DNA from: Gudongella oleilytica
GTDB lineage: Bacteria > Bacillota > Clostridia > Tissierellales > Tissierellaceae
Assembly: GCF_004101785.1 (NCBI RefSeq)
Contig: NZ_CP035130.1
Span: 1,736,001 to 1,800,000, forward strand
Direction of reading: 5' to 3'
Length of the DNA stretch: 64,000 nt
The notes beneath the pieces are model-generated. The model saw nothing but the letters and a program-made list of their open reading frames with translations, ran no database searches and was not told the origin of the DNA. Positions within the stretch are counted from its first letter, which is position 1. Each line of letters opens with the position of its first letter. The translations under genes were made by a program, and so were the position numbers. This document shows, piece after piece, positions 8,525-17,151 of this stretch.

Positions 8525-9226
8525 TCAGTTTCCTCCCTTTCTATTTCTCCAATTTTCAATCCTTTGATCCTCAAAGTCAACCTCATCTATATCCCTGATA
8601 TGGAACAGACTGTCGTAAAGGCCCTGAAGATTAAGATTGATTGGCTTCTTGACATAAAATTTTATCTCGATTTTACCTGAGCCTTCGTCATCGTCCTTTA
8701 TATCATCGATAGTAACGTTACGAATAGAAATATTGTACTCACCTAATACAGTGCCAATATCTCCAATCAATCCAGCCCTGTCGGTAGCAGTAACTCTGAC
8801 CAGCTTATTTGCTCCTCTAAGCACATTCACCTCGAAATTTCCCAATGCAACCAAGGATAAAAGCACTATTGCAGCTGTAACCACACCACCCAGGTAAAAA
8901 CCAGCCCCTATGGCAAGGCCGATCCCGGCGCATACCCATAGGCTTGCGGCTGTTGTCAAGCCTTTGATATGGCTGCCGGTTCGAAGTATCGTTCCCGCTC
9001 CCAGAAAACCTATTCCGCTTACTACCTGTGCGGCAAGTCTCGCGGGGTCAGCACTTTCCCCCATTCCATAGGCAGAGACCAGCATTATGAGTGTTGAGCC
9101 CACGCTTACAAGAATATGTGTCCTGAATCCGGCAGGCCTGTTGCTTGCTTCTCTTTCGATTCCTATAGCTCCACCTATAATAGCTGACAGTATCAATCTT
9201 AATACCATTTCCAGTTCACTTAGCAT
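8525..9226 (-). CDS. MgtC/SapB family membrane protein with ACT-like domain
   Basis: A 233-residue inner membrane protein. The MgtC core is visible in [20 protein letters not shown], the [12 protein letters not shown] segment and [19 protein letters not shown], over four to five hydrophobic helices. Residues about 140-220 are soluble and resemble an ACT domain ([29 protein letters not shown]). MgtC proteins are linked to magnesium homeostasis and, in some bacteria, ATP synthase control; no transport function is proven. It heads an operon of mgtC, cyclophilin and the Fe-S protein. Confidence 0.9.
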   Translation of the reverse strand: MLSELEMVLRLILSAIIGGAIGIEREASNRPAGFRTHILVSVGSTLIMLVSAYGMGESADPARLAAQVVSGIGFLGAGTILRTGSHIKGLTTAASLWVCAGIGLAIGAGFYLGGVVTAAIVLLSLVALGNFEVNVLRGANKLVRVTATDRAGLIGDIGTVLGEYNISIRNVTIDDIKDDDEGSGKIEIKFYVKKPINLNLQGLYDSLFHIRDIDEVDFEDQRIENWRNRKGGN

Positions 9227-9271
9227 AGGCTCACCTCGCTTTCCAGCCTTTATTAAGATTTTACTAGATTA

Positions 9272-9301
9272 TTGGACCGGTGGCAACTTGTATGCTATAA
9301 T
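9272..9301 (+). promoter_or_regulatory. Promoter of the DUF1667 gene
   Basis: TTGGAC (9272-9277) and TATAAT (9296-9301) are separated by 18 bases, with TGC directly before the -10 (extended -10). A start-proximal GAGGTG ribosome site follows at 9309-9314. Confidence 0.65.
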
Positions 9302-9320
9302 TTCAATCGAGGTGTTGATA

Positions 9321-9689
9321 TTGATTTTTTTTAATGTGAAGTGCAATATATGTCCAGTCGGGTGCATGCTTGAAGTTGGTGGATCAGAGACTGACATCAA
9401 TGTTACCGGAAACAGATGCGGCAGAGGAATAGAATATGCACGAAAGCTGATTTCCGACGAGAGTAAAATATTAACCGGTCGATGTATTCTGTTAAACGGT
9501 CCAATGGGCAGGCTGCCCGTAGTCTCCAGCAAACCGGTCCCAAAGGATATCTCAGACGCTGTACTTGAGCAAGTAAGGAACCTGAGAGTATATGCTCCAG
9601 TTGAAAAAGGCCAGATATTGATCGAGAATATAATGGGGTCAGGGATAGATATCCTTGCTCAAAGACGAGTAGGCAGGTCCTCTATGTAG
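9321..9689 (+). CDS. DUF1667 Fe-S protein
   Basis: A 122-residue protein with CNICPVGCMLEV near the N-terminus and a third cysteine in NRCGRGIEYA, then GRCILLNGPMGRLPVVSSKP. These are the marks of DUF1667, thought to bind an Fe-S cluster. In many anaerobes it is encoded with an anaerobic glycerol-3-phosphate dehydrogenase and an FAD oxidoreductase, but neither is present here. The frame extends back to 9087 over mgtC, but the TTG at 9321, six bases after AGGTG and downstream of a good promoter, is the supported start. Its last 8 bases overlap the end of the convergent MATE gene. Confidence 0.82.
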   Translation: MIFFNVKCNICPVGCMLEVGGSETDINVTGNRCGRGIEYARKLISDESKILTGRCILLNGPMGRLPVVSSKPVPKDISDAVLEQVRNLRVYAPVEKGQILIENIMGSGIDILAQRRVGRSSM

Positions 9690-9702
9690 CAGAGGCCTGC
9701 CT
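9671..9702. terminator. Hairpin at the convergent gene ends
   Basis: AGGCAGG-CCTCT pairs with AGAGG-CCTGCCT (one bulged T) around ATGTAGC. The loop region holds the stop codons of both convergent genes. Neither side has a strong U-tract, so termination may be inefficient. Confidence 0.5.
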
Positions 9703-11040
9703 AATGTTTATCAAAACTACTTTGAACCACAAATATAATATTAAACCCTTCAGTATACTGGAGATCGAAATTGCCCACCATATCCCCAATAATCCAAGGG
9801 CTGTTGATGACATGGTTGCAGCCAGAGGTATCCTCGAGACATTTAAGGTCATTCCCACCATAGTAGGCGGTATGGTTTTTCCCAATCCATTAAAAGCACC
9901 GGCAGTACCAATCTCAACGCTCATGAAAAATTGTGACAATCCAAGTATCCTAAGATATTTGACTCCTTCCCTTATTGCTTCAGGGTCTTCAGGTGTAAAA
10001 AAGGAAAACAGAGGCTCAGCTGCAAAAATCAGCATCAGGGATGAAAAAATACCAAATCCTCCAAGTACCCTTATGCCTTTTCGATACCCTTCCTTAATCC
10101 TATCAAGCTTTCCAGCTCCATAATTCTGACCTACAAAGGCTGATATTGCAGACGCAAAGCCTTCAGATGTCATCCAGGAAATGGATTCGATTTGAGATCC
10201 TATACTTTGGACCGCAATAGGTATTGAACCAAACCCTGCTACCAGCCGCGTGATTATTATACTTACTGCAGCATGAGTTCCCATTTGGACAGAGGGAGGT
10301 ATCCCTAATTCAGCGATCCTCGATATTCTTTTGAAATCAGGCTTCTCAATTATCCTTGCATGGGAATAAAGGGTGCCTTTACTGAAACCAATGTATAGGA
10401 AGATAGCTGTTACTGCTATTTGAGCAGTCACGGTTGCGATTGCGGCTCCTTCCACCTCCAGTCTTGGGAATGGACCAATCCCGAAAATAAGGACAGGATC
10501 AAGGACCATATTTATTATGAGCCCAATTGTATTGGTCTTAAATGGCGTGACGCTGTTTCCGGAGCTGTTGAGTGTCGCTGAGAAAACCGGGTTCATGAAG
10601 AAAAAAATCATCCCTGCACTGATTACAGATAGATATCTTACGGCCATATCTACCACATCAGCTTCCTGAATGTTGAAGAATCCGATTATCTGCTCCCTGA
10701 ATAAATACAGAGCTGCTCCGTATACCAATGCGATAGCAATGTTAAGCTGAAAGCCAGATGTAATAAATCTTCCCGCCTCTTTTTTATCACCTCTGCCATA
10801 GCTCTGTGAGACACTTACTCCGATTCCTACCTGGGAAATCATGACAAGAGATGCGGCTAACCACAGGAAAAATCCTGCTGTTCCAACAGCTGCAACTGAA
10901 TCAGTACTAAGCCTCCCCAGCCACATAACATCCGTCAGATTATATGCCATCTGAATAAATGAAGTCCCCATGATCGGCAAAGCAAGCCTGGTCAATGTAC
11001 CTATTATTTCCCCTTCAGTAAGCTTAAGTTCTCTTCCCAT
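9682..11040 (-). CDS. MATE family efflux transporter
   Basis: A 452-residue membrane protein with about 12 hydrophobic segments. Typical MATE features are the N-terminal ALPIMGTSFIQMAYNLTDVMWLGRLSTDSVAAVG, SYGRGDKKEAGRFI in the first half, and VGQNYGAGKLDRIKEGYRKG in the second half. The family exports drugs and other organic cations in exchange for Na+ or H+; the substrate here cannot be predicted. The ATG at 11040 (AGGAG seven bases upstream) is chosen over an in-frame TTG six bases earlier. The gene is monocistronic and convergent with the DUF1667 gene. Confidence 0.92.
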   Translation of the reverse strand: MGRELKLTEGEIIGTLTRLALPIMGTSFIQMAYNLTDVMWLGRLSTDSVAAVGTAGFFLWLAASLVMISQVGIGVSVSQSYGRGDKKEAGRFITSGFQLNIAIALVYGAALYLFREQIIGFFNIQEADVVDMAVRYLSVISAGMIFFFMNPVFSATLNSSGNSVTPFKTNTIGLIINMVLDPVLIFGIGPFPRLEVEGAAIATVTAQIAVTAIFLYIGFSKGTLYSHARIIEKPDFKRISRIAELGIPPSVQMGTHAAVSIIITRLVAGFGSIPIAVQSIGSQIESISWMTSEGFASAISAFVGQNYGAGKLDRIKEGYRKGIRVLGGFGIFSSLMLIFAAEPLFSFFTPEDPEAIREGVKYLRILGLSQFFMSVEIGTAGAFNGLGKTIPPTMVGMTLNVSRIPLAATMSSTALGLLGIWWAISISSILKGLILYLWFKVVLINIRQASAT

Positions 11041-11137
11041 AGGCAATCTCCTGTTATTGAATTACCCTATCATTCTATCTGACCCACCTTGACTTTGCAG
11101 CAGTCTGTTTTTATTTATAACTTTGATTCCTCATTGA

Positions 11138-11159
11138 AAAAGAGCCGATTGGCCCTTTT
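11138..11159 (-). terminator. Intrinsic terminator downstream of the hemolysin III family gene
   Basis: On the minus strand AAAAGGGCC pairs with GGCTCTTTT (one G-U) around AATC, followed by TTTTTC. It lies in the 208-base gap between the hemolysin III family gene and the MATE gene. The rest of that gap shows no further feature I can support. Confidence 0.7.
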
Positions 11160-11248
11160 GGTTAATAAACGTGAATAATTGATCCTGGTTCTCAAAGTCT
11201 GCCCATGGATGGATTCATGAATGCAGACACGAGGTGAAGCTTTGACAA

Positions 11249-11890
11249 CTATTTAAGGTAGATCATTATACCTACGAAATGAAGGACACTGGCAGCAAGT
11301 ACGAAAAGATGCCAAATACCATGGTTATAAGGTATCTTCTTTATGGAATAGAAAATCGTACCAAGGGAATAGAGCAATCCTCCTCCGAGTATAAACCCGA
11401 AAAACCCCCATGAGGTAGATTGTATAATCATTTTTATCGGCAGGATCGCCAGCCATCCCATACCAATATATATGGCGAGCGACACAGTTTTATACTTATC
11501 AAATTTACCGTAGGTCATTATTTTGAAAATGACCCCACCCAAAGCAACTGTCCAGATCGCAGTCAGATAGATCCATTTTGATGATCCATTGAGCGCCAAA
11601 ACCAAAATCGGAGTATATGTGCCCGCTATAAAAAGAAATATTGATGAATGATCCAGAACCCTTAATATCGATTTTACTTTTGGCCCTGTGACTGAGTGAT
11701 ACAGAGTAGATGACAAATACATAATGATTATACAGACACCATAGACAGAAAAAGCTGCAATTTTTGAAGCTTCGCCACTCCCTACTGACACGATTAGCAT
11801 AGTTAGTAGTGCACCTACTCCGAACAGGACACCTGCTCCATGAGTTATGCTGTTAATAATCTCTTCTCTTTTTGAGTATACCTTTATCAT
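11249..11890 (-). CDS. Hemolysin III family (PAQR-like) membrane protein
   Basis: A 213-residue protein with seven hydrophobic segments. The family motifs are EEIINSITHGAGVLFGVGA near the N-terminus, SSTLYHSV with LRVLDHSSIFLFIAGTYTP in the middle, and HGIWHLFVLAASVLHFVGI at the end; these contain the conserved Ser, Asp and three His of the PAQR metal site. The hemolysin name comes from Bacillus cereus overexpression work, and most members are housekeeping membrane proteins (YplQ/TrhA-like, tied to membrane fluidity). AGGAGG lies eight bases before the ATG. Methionine aminopeptidase ends 11 bases upstream, so they are probably co-transcribed. Confidence 0.92.
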   Translation of the reverse strand: MIKVYSKREEIINSITHGAGVLFGVGALLTMLIVSVGSGEASKIAAFSVYGVCIIIMYLSSTLYHSVTGPKVKSILRVLDHSSIFLFIAGTYTPILVLALNGSSKWIYLTAIWTVALGGVIFKIMTYGKFDKYKTVSLAIYIGMGWLAILPIKMIIQSTSWGFFGFILGGGLLYSLGTIFYSIKKIPYNHGIWHLFVLAASVLHFVGIMIYLK

Positions 11891-11901
11891 GGGACTACCT
11901 C

Positions 11902-12663
11902 CTATTCTCTTGATTCACCCTGATCTGTCAGGATGATCGGTCCGTCCTTTGTTATTGCTATCGTGTGCTCGTACTGTGCTGACAAACTTCCGTCTATAGT
12001 TCTGGCGGTCCACTTGTTGTCATCCAGCTTCATTCCGTACTCTCCTGCATTGACCATGGGCTCGATGGTAAAAACCATACCCTCCATCAGTCTTACGCCC
12101 CTCCCGGGCTTTCCAAAATGAGGGACCTGAGGATCCTCATGCATGTCCCTTCCAATTCCATGACCAACAAAATCTCTGACTACTGAAAATCCGTTTGATT
12201 CGACGTATTGTTGTATAGCACTACCAACGTCACCTAGTCTGTTGCCAGGAACTGCCTTCTCTATTCCAAGATAGAGTGACTTTCTGGTTACGTCCAGGAG
12301 CTTTCGAGCCTCCTCGGAAACCTCACCGACTGTGTAGCTCCATGCAGAATCTGCCAACCAGCCGTCAAGCCTTACAACCATATCGATCGCCAGTATGTCT
12401 CCTTCCTTTAACTTTTCATCCCTTGGAAAACCATGGCAAATCTCATCATTTATAGATGCACATGTAGCATATGGGTATCCATGGTAGCCTTTTTGCTCGG
12501 GAATGGCACCTCTTTCATCAAGGTAATCCTCGACGAACCTATCTATCTCCATGGTAGTGATTCCAGGCCTTATTAGCTTAGCTATTTCTTTGTGCAGACC
12601 TGCCAGAAGCTCCCCGGCTTTTTTCATTTTTTCTATTTCTTCCATAGTCTTGATAATGATCAT
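11902..12663 (-). CDS. map: Methionine aminopeptidase, type I
   Basis: Removes the initiator methionine from new proteins. The 253-residue pita-bread-fold enzyme carries its metal ligands in LAIDMVVRLDGWLADSAWS (two Asp), GHGIGRDMHEDPQVPHFG (His), FTIEPMV (Glu) and QYEHTIAI (Glu). CHGFPRDEKLKEGD is also typical. The gene stands apart from the ribosomal protein operon where map often resides (secY-adk-map), so a second copy elsewhere is possible. Its start is 4 bases after the TPR gene stop, which suggests an operon TPR-map-hlyIII. Confidence 0.95.
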   Translation of the reverse strand: MIIIKTMEEIEKMKKAGELLAGLHKEIAKLIRPGITTMEIDRFVEDYLDERGAIPEQKGYHGYPYATCASINDEICHGFPRDEKLKEGDILAIDMVVRLDGWLADSAWSYTVGEVSEEARKLLDVTRKSLYLGIEKAVPGNRLGDVGSAIQQYVESNGFSVVRDFVGHGIGRDMHEDPQVPHFGKPGRGVRLMEGMVFTIEPMVNAGEYGMKLDDNKWTARTIDGSLSAQYEHTIAITKDGPIILTDQGESRE

Positions 12664-12667
12664 CCAG

Positions 12668-13609
12668 TTATCTTCCTTTCTGTATTGCTTCCATAGCTTT
12701 ATCTAAAAGGTCCTTAAAAATAGGATTCTCTCTCAGAGTCTCAAAGTCATTATCTCTCCTGACCCAAACAGCCAGGTAAGGATTCAATTTCAAAGCTGAT
12801 TCCAGATCAAGAATAGCCTCCTCTTCCCTTCCAAGCTTTGAAAGGCAACATGCTCTATTATAGTACAGGTCATGAGCTGACGGAGAATTCCTTATCCCTT
12901 CCGAAAGGACCTCGACAGCCTCATCTAATCTATCCTGCTCTATCCTTATTGCTGAAATATTGAGATATGCATTGCCAAAGTCAGCCTTCAGGTCCTTGGC
13001 ACTTATATACTCCTCCACAGCTTTATCAAGCTCTCCTAAAGCCTTCAAAACAACTCCCATATTAAATCTTGAGAGATAAAACCCTGGATTTTCAGTTATG
13101 CTTTTATCCAGATAAGCTCTGGCAAGCTCATATCTACCCCTGGCTTCCTCCATTGCTCCCAAATTGTTCAGTGTATAGAAATGATTCGGGTCAAGTTCAA
13201 GTATTTCATGGTAAAGCTTCTCTGTATCCTCTTGATTTCCTAATTTCTCGTACACGAGAGCAAGGTTGTATCTGCTGTCAATATCATCCGGGTCCAGCTT
13301 TATCGCCTTGGTATAGTACTCTGCAGACTCATCAAGCTTACCTTCCTCCTCACAGATAACACCCAGCTGGTAGTAAACGTCCCTTGTCGAGGTGTCCAGC
13401 GAAAGTATCCTTTGGTTAAAATCCCTGGCTTCATCAAGCTTGCCCTGCTCAAGATAGATTGCACCGAGATTGAATAGAATAAGACATTCATCCTCGACGG
13501 TACCTGGAAAGCTTAGAGCCTTTTTAAACATACTGACGGCTCTATTCTGGTCACCTTCATGGTAAAACCTTTCTGCCAGGGTCATATAATTTTTTCTTTT
13601 AGTCTCCAT
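12668..13609 (-). CDS. Tetratricopeptide repeat protein
   Basis: A 313-residue protein made almost wholly of about seven to eight TPR units, seen as repeated A..Y..ALKL-P patterns (for example KLDESAEYYTKAIKLDPDDI and NQEDTEKLYHEILELDPNHF). No signal peptide or membrane segment is visible. TPR arrays are protein-protein docking surfaces, and the partner is unknown. The C-terminus (AVWVRRDNDFETLRENPIF) resembles the end of other clostridial TPR proteins. The ribosome site (GAGTGAG) is weak. It is first in a likely operon with map. Confidence 0.85.
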   Translation of the reverse strand: METKRKNYMTLAERFYHEGDQNRAVSMFKKALSFPGTVEDECLILFNLGAIYLEQGKLDEARDFNQRILSLDTSTRDVYYQLGVICEEEGKLDESAEYYTKAIKLDPDDIDSRYNLALVYEKLGNQEDTEKLYHEILELDPNHFYTLNNLGAMEEARGRYELARAYLDKSITENPGFYLSRFNMGVVLKALGELDKAVEEYISAKDLKADFGNAYLNISAIRIEQDRLDEAVEVLSEGIRNSPSAHDLYYNRACCLSKLGREEEAILDLESALKLNPYLAVWVRRDNDFETLRENPIFKDLLDKAMEAIQKGR

Positions 13610-13636
13610 TATCTCACTCTCTCAACGGTCTCTCCA

Positions 13637-13662
13637 GAAAAAAAGTAGAGGGTCTCCTCTAC
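13637..13662 (-). terminator. Intrinsic terminator of the nitroreductase gene
   Basis: On the minus strand GTAGAGG pairs with CCTCTAC around AGAC and is followed by TTTTTTT. It starts two bases after the nitroreductase stop. Confidence 0.85.
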
Positions 13663-13663
13663 C

Positions 13664-14473
13664 TTAAAGCTTAAAGCTCCCGATATGTCTGTACTTCTTG
13701 CCCTCGATTTCAACGTCATCAAGATTTATCTCCCAGCCTGTACCTATCCCTTGAAGCTTGGCAAGCTCCTCACAATAGTACATAACGATACCTGCATCCA
13801 TTAGATTGTTGTCCCCGCCTTCCTCTACGACAAACAGATCTATTTGGGTATCGTGAACCACAAACCTCCAAGGCTGCCTGTTGAACCTTGATGGTGCGAA
13901 CCTTATATAAAACAGGAGATCTCCAAGACCTCTCATCTCCAGCTCATCCATAGTTATGGGCTCCCCAAGCTTTTCCTTGAATACAAGCTCTTCCACTCCC
14001 AGCCTCTCGCTGAATGGCTCATGTATGAACGGGTTCTTGGGCTTTGGATAACCAAACGCAAGGATTGCTTCGTAATCGCTTGAGGTGTCTCCAAAAATCA
14101 CTGTCTTACGTTCCTTATCAACGCCATTCAAGCTGACCCAGCAGGTTCCAAGGCCCATATTGTTCAAACCGGTTACAAGCTTTTCCATATTGTAGCCGCT
14201 TAGAAGGAGAGTCTTTTCATCCTTCGCAGAAAAATCAAATGCGATATAGTGAGGACTTTCGATCATTACTCCGGCATAACCTCCAAGACCCTTGAGACTG
14301 TCATAAATATGCTGACCATACTCATAAAGCTTCACCTTCATGTTTATCCCTGAAAGCTCTTCATTTATACTGCCTATCAGGCTTTCAACCTTTGTTAAAT
14401 CGGCTTCGGTAATAGCTTTTTTCTTGAACTCCCTTGTTGATTTTCTGGTCTTTAAAAAATTCATCATATTCAT
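13664..14473 (-). CDS. Nitroreductase family protein, TM1586-like
   Basis: A 269-residue flavin-fold protein. MNFLKTRKSTREFKKKAI is the nitroreductase N-terminus, NMGLGTCWVSLNG and ILAFGYPKPK are typical of the core, and the second half (RFAPSRFNRQPWRFVV) repeats the motif, as in the duplicated single-chain TM1586-type enzymes. It probably binds FMN and uses NAD(P)H; the substrate is unknown. GGAGGA seven bases before the ATG at 14473 fixes the start. A longer frame from 14542 would run into the PAP2 gene. Confidence 0.85.
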   Translation of the reverse strand: MNMMNFLKTRKSTREFKKKAITEADLTKVESLIGSINEELSGINMKVKLYEYGQHIYDSLKGLGGYAGVMIESPHYIAFDFSAKDEKTLLLSGYNMEKLVTGLNNMGLGTCWVSLNGVDKERKTVIFGDTSSDYEAILAFGYPKPKNPFIHEPFSERLGVEELVFKEKLGEPITMDELEMRGLGDLLFYIRFAPSRFNRQPWRFVVHDTQIDLFVVEEGGDNNLMDAGIVMYYCEELAKLQGIGTGWEINLDDVEIEGKKYRHIGSFKL

Positions 14474-14504
14474 GTGCTTATCCTCCTTGATATAGAATGA
14501 TATG

Positions 14505-15059
14505 TTAATTGATTCCAATAATTGAACCAATCCTCCCCACAAACGGAAGGAAGTGCATGTGTACTGTTACACTTGCAGTTATACCCAAAATTATCCCTGC
14601 AGCAACGTCAGTCGGGTAATGTACTCCCAGATATATCCTGCTCATCCCGATAATTATCGCCATAAAAAATACCAATATTGTAAATTTAGGCATATTAAGG
14701 GCTATAGTTGTAGCTAGAGAGAAGCTGGCGGTGGTATGACCTGAAGGGAATGAATAATCTCTAAGATCTATACCAAAGGTGTGAAGATGCTCAAGTATCT
14801 TGTACGGCCTTTCCCTGCTGAAAAGCTTTTTAAGTGACTGTACGAATATCTGTCCAAATGACAAGGCAACTATTGCTTCCAAGCCCATAAACTTTACTTG
14901 TTTTGAACCAAAAACAATGAGAGCCGTTGCAAATATAGTCGTAAAAACTGCACCTCCAAGGTCAGTCACTCTTATCATGATCCTGTCCAGGTACTTGTTT
15001 TTGATCCTTGTATTTATTAAATGTATAAAGTGAGAGTCAAATTTTTTTAATATTTTCAT
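14505..15059 (-). CDS. PAP2 family membrane phosphatase
   Basis: A 184-residue protein with five to six hydrophobic segments. The three phosphatase motifs are present: KKLFSRERP (K-X6-RP), FPSGHTT (PSGH) and SRIYLGVHYPTD (SR-X5-H-X3-D). Members dephosphorylate lipid pyrophosphates or phosphatidic acid, for example undecaprenyl pyrophosphate recycling (BcrC-like) or PgpB activity; the substrate cannot be decided from sequence. AGGAG lies nine bases upstream of the ATG. It precedes the nitroreductase gene by about 30 bases. Confidence 0.9.
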   Translation of the reverse strand: MKILKKFDSHFIHLINTRIKNKYLDRIMIRVTDLGGAVFTTIFATALIVFGSKQVKFMGLEAIVALSFGQIFVQSLKKLFSRERPYKILEHLHTFGIDLRDYSFPSGHTTASFSLATTIALNMPKFTILVFFMAIIIGMSRIYLGVHYPTDVAAGIILGITASVTVHMHFLPFVGRIGSIIGIN

Positions 15060-15199
15060 CGTATAGAGCTCCTAAGTTTTATCTAAAACAATTATATTAC
15101 ATTTCTACACGATTATCAAAGATTAAATAGCTATGTAAGATGCTGTAAGAGCTTTGCTTCTCAGCTTTATCCCTGCTCATTGTAAATCATATAGACTCT

Positions 15200-15240
15200 T
15201 GAATATCAATATTCATCAGCTCATGTTTTTATGGTAGAAT
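15200..15240 (+). promoter_or_regulatory. Candidate promoter with overlapping palindrome, helicase gene
   Basis: TTCATC (15212-15217) and TAGAAT (15235-15240) are 17 bases apart, a weak match upstream of the helicase gene. A 16-base palindrome TGAATAT-CA-ATATTCA (15200-15215) overlaps the -35 and could be an operator. The rest of the 206-base gap holds nothing else I recognise. Confidence 0.4.
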
Positions 15241-15265
15241 TAAACTTGATTCCAGGAGGTGCAAA

Positions 15266-17134
15266 ATGAGATTCAGCAGAGAACAAGAATCAGCAATCAG
15301 GCATAAGGATGGGCCGGCATTAGTCCTTGCTGTACCAGGCGCAGGAAAAACAACTGTACTTATCCATAGAACCTATGGGTTGATACATCAGCACGGAGTG
15401 GACCCCTCAAGCATATTATCAATAACGTTCAGCAGAGCTTCAGCAAGTGACATGTCTTCAAGGTACAGGAGGAACTTTGCAGATAGTCCTGTTCCTGACT
15501 TCTCGACTATTCATGCTTTTTGCTTTAGTGTTGTTCGGGACTTTGCAAAAACCTCAGGGAAGAGTTTCAGACTTATTGAAGATGAGGGCACAAGCATAAA
15601 TAAATTCAGCATTGTCAAAAATCTTTACCTTGAAAAAAACGGTTACCAAATAACCGAAGAAAAACTGGAGAACTTCTTCTCACATGCCGGATATATAAAA
15701 AATATGATGCTGGAGCTAAAGGAATATGACAATGCCAGGTCATCGGACGTCGAAGGCTTCCCTGAACTTTTTACAGCATATGAGGACTTCAAAAAAAAGA
15801 ACAGACTTATTGATTTTGACGACATGCTTGGAATAGCTTACAGACTTTTCATCAAGTATCCAGGTCTTCTGGCTCACTACAGGTCCAGGTACAGATATGT
15901 GCAGCTTGACGAAGGTCAGGACACTTCAAAGCTTCAGCTTGTGATACTAAGACTGTTGTCAGAGCCTGGAAACAATCTTTTTATAGTTGCTGACGATGAC
16001 CAGTCCATATATGGTTTCAGAGGTGCTCATCCCGAGGGTCTTCTTTCCTTTTCAAAGGATTTTCCTGATGGAGCGATTTATTTTATGGAGGACAATTATA
16101 GGTCAAGTGCAAATATTGTGTCTGTATCCGGTCAGTTTATATCACAAAACAGCGGCAGGTATAAAAAGACGGTAAGAACGAATAATCCACAGCTTGAGCC
16201 AGTTCAGATATTGAGGTTTAGAAGCGCTGACGATCAATACAGTTATTTGGTTGAAGAACTGTCAAATATTTCAAATCCATCTGAAGCAGCCGTATTGTTC
16301 AGAAATAATCTGTCCTCAATAGGGATAGCAAATGCGCTATATGCTAATGACATCCCCTTCTACACGCGGGATTCAAGGCTAAGGTTTTTCAATCATTGGC
16401 TGATAAAGGATATAGAAAGTTTCCTCAGACTTGCAGAGAATCCAAAGGACAAATCAGCATTTGAGAACATTTATTATAAAACTAAGGGCTATATATCAAA
16501 GAGTATGATGCAGCATGTGAAAGGTAAAGGCCACAACGAAACAGTATGGAAAAGGCTGCTTTCCTTTCCGGGTCTTACTGAATTTTACAGACGCCAGATA
16601 AATGAGCTGGATCTTGACTTCAGAAGATTGGCAAGGTTAAAGCCTGAACCTGCAATAAGATTCATTGAGGACAGCCTACGCTATATGGAATATCTAAAGG
16701 AAAATTCACAAAGGTCTGGGTATACATTCGATTATCTAAAGGAGATGCTCTACCATTTAGGCTGTATTGCGAAAATATCAGACAATAAGGATGATTTTAA
16801 GGATAGAATGAGGAAGCTTGAGGCAATATTCTCAAATCAGAATCGAAATAAGACGGGCGTGGCTTTGTCAACCATTCACTCCTCAAAGGGTCTTGAGTAC
16901 GACCATGTATATTTAGTTGACCTCATAGAAGGCGAGTTCCCGTCCCAGTCAAGTATAGAAGAGCTTAATAAAGGTTCTTGCCATCTTTATGAAGAGGAAA
17001 GAAGAATTTTTTATGTTGGCATGACCAGGGCGAGAAAAAAGCTTCACCTTATAACCTATGACTCAGTCAACGGAGAGGGTGTCAAAGCTTCAAGATTCCT
17101 CGGGGAGCTTCAGCTCCAGCATAAAAAACAATAG
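15266..17134 (+). CDS. UvrD/Rep-like superfamily 1 DNA helicase
   Basis: A 622-residue ATP-dependent 3'-5' helicase, shorter than PcrA (about 730). Motifs in order are Q-motif FSREQESAI, Walker A VPGAGKTT (residues 23-30), Ia SITFSRASA, II LDEGQD (about 213), III ADDDQSIYGFRGA, IV EDNYRSS, V STIHSSKGLEYDHVYLVD and VI EERRIFYVGMTRA. Motif II has Gly where DEFQD or DEYQD is usual. It is probably a repair or recombination helicase of the YjcD/HelD-related UvrD group, not PcrA itself. AGGAGG precedes the ATG. It is a single gene convergent with the HAD gene. Confidence 0.92.
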   Translation: MRFSREQESAIRHKDGPALVLAVPGAGKTTVLIHRTYGLIHQHGVDPSSILSITFSRASASDMSSRYRRNFADSPVPDFSTIHAFCFSVVRDFAKTSGKSFRLIEDEGTSINKFSIVKNLYLEKNGYQITEEKLENFFSHAGYIKNMMLELKEYDNARSSDVEGFPELFTAYEDFKKKNRLIDFDDMLGIAYRLFIKYPGLLAHYRSRYRYVQLDEGQDTSKLQLVILRLLSEPGNNLFIVADDDQSIYGFRGAHPEGLLSFSKDFPDGAIYFMEDNYRSSANIVSVSGQFISQNSGRYKKTVRTNNPQLEPVQILRFRSADDQYSYLVEELSNISNPSEAAVLFRNNLSSIGIANALYANDIPFYTRDSRLRFFNHWLIKDIESFLRLAENPKDKSAFENIYYKTKGYISKSMMQHVKGKGHNETVWKRLLSFPGLTEFYRRQINELDLDFRRLARLKPEPAIRFIEDSLRYMEYLKENSQRSGYTFDYLKEMLYHLGCIAKISDNKDDFKDRMRKLEAIFSNQNRNKTGVALSTIHSSKGLEYDHVYLVDLIEGEFPSQSSIEELNKGSCHLYEEERRIFYVGMTRARKKLHLITYDSVNGEGVKASRFLGELQLQHKKQ

Positions 17135-17151
17135 ACCAGCAGGCTGGTCTA
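17123..17151 (-). terminator. Terminator of the HAD phosphatase gene
   Basis: TAGACCAGC and GCTGGTCTA pair around AG (17132-17151). On the minus strand the stem is followed by TTGTTTTTTAT. It overlaps the stop codons of both convergent genes; the plus side lacks a U-tract. Confidence 0.75.

Noticed and set aside
9087-9320. Long N-terminal extension of the DUF1667 gene
   Set aside because: It lies antisense within mgtC, precedes the promoter at 9272-9301, and the family starts at the CNICPVGC region.
11249-11890. Hemolysin virulence factor
   Set aside because: The protein is a seven-helix PAQR-like housekeeping membrane protein; haemolysis was seen only on overexpression of a relative.
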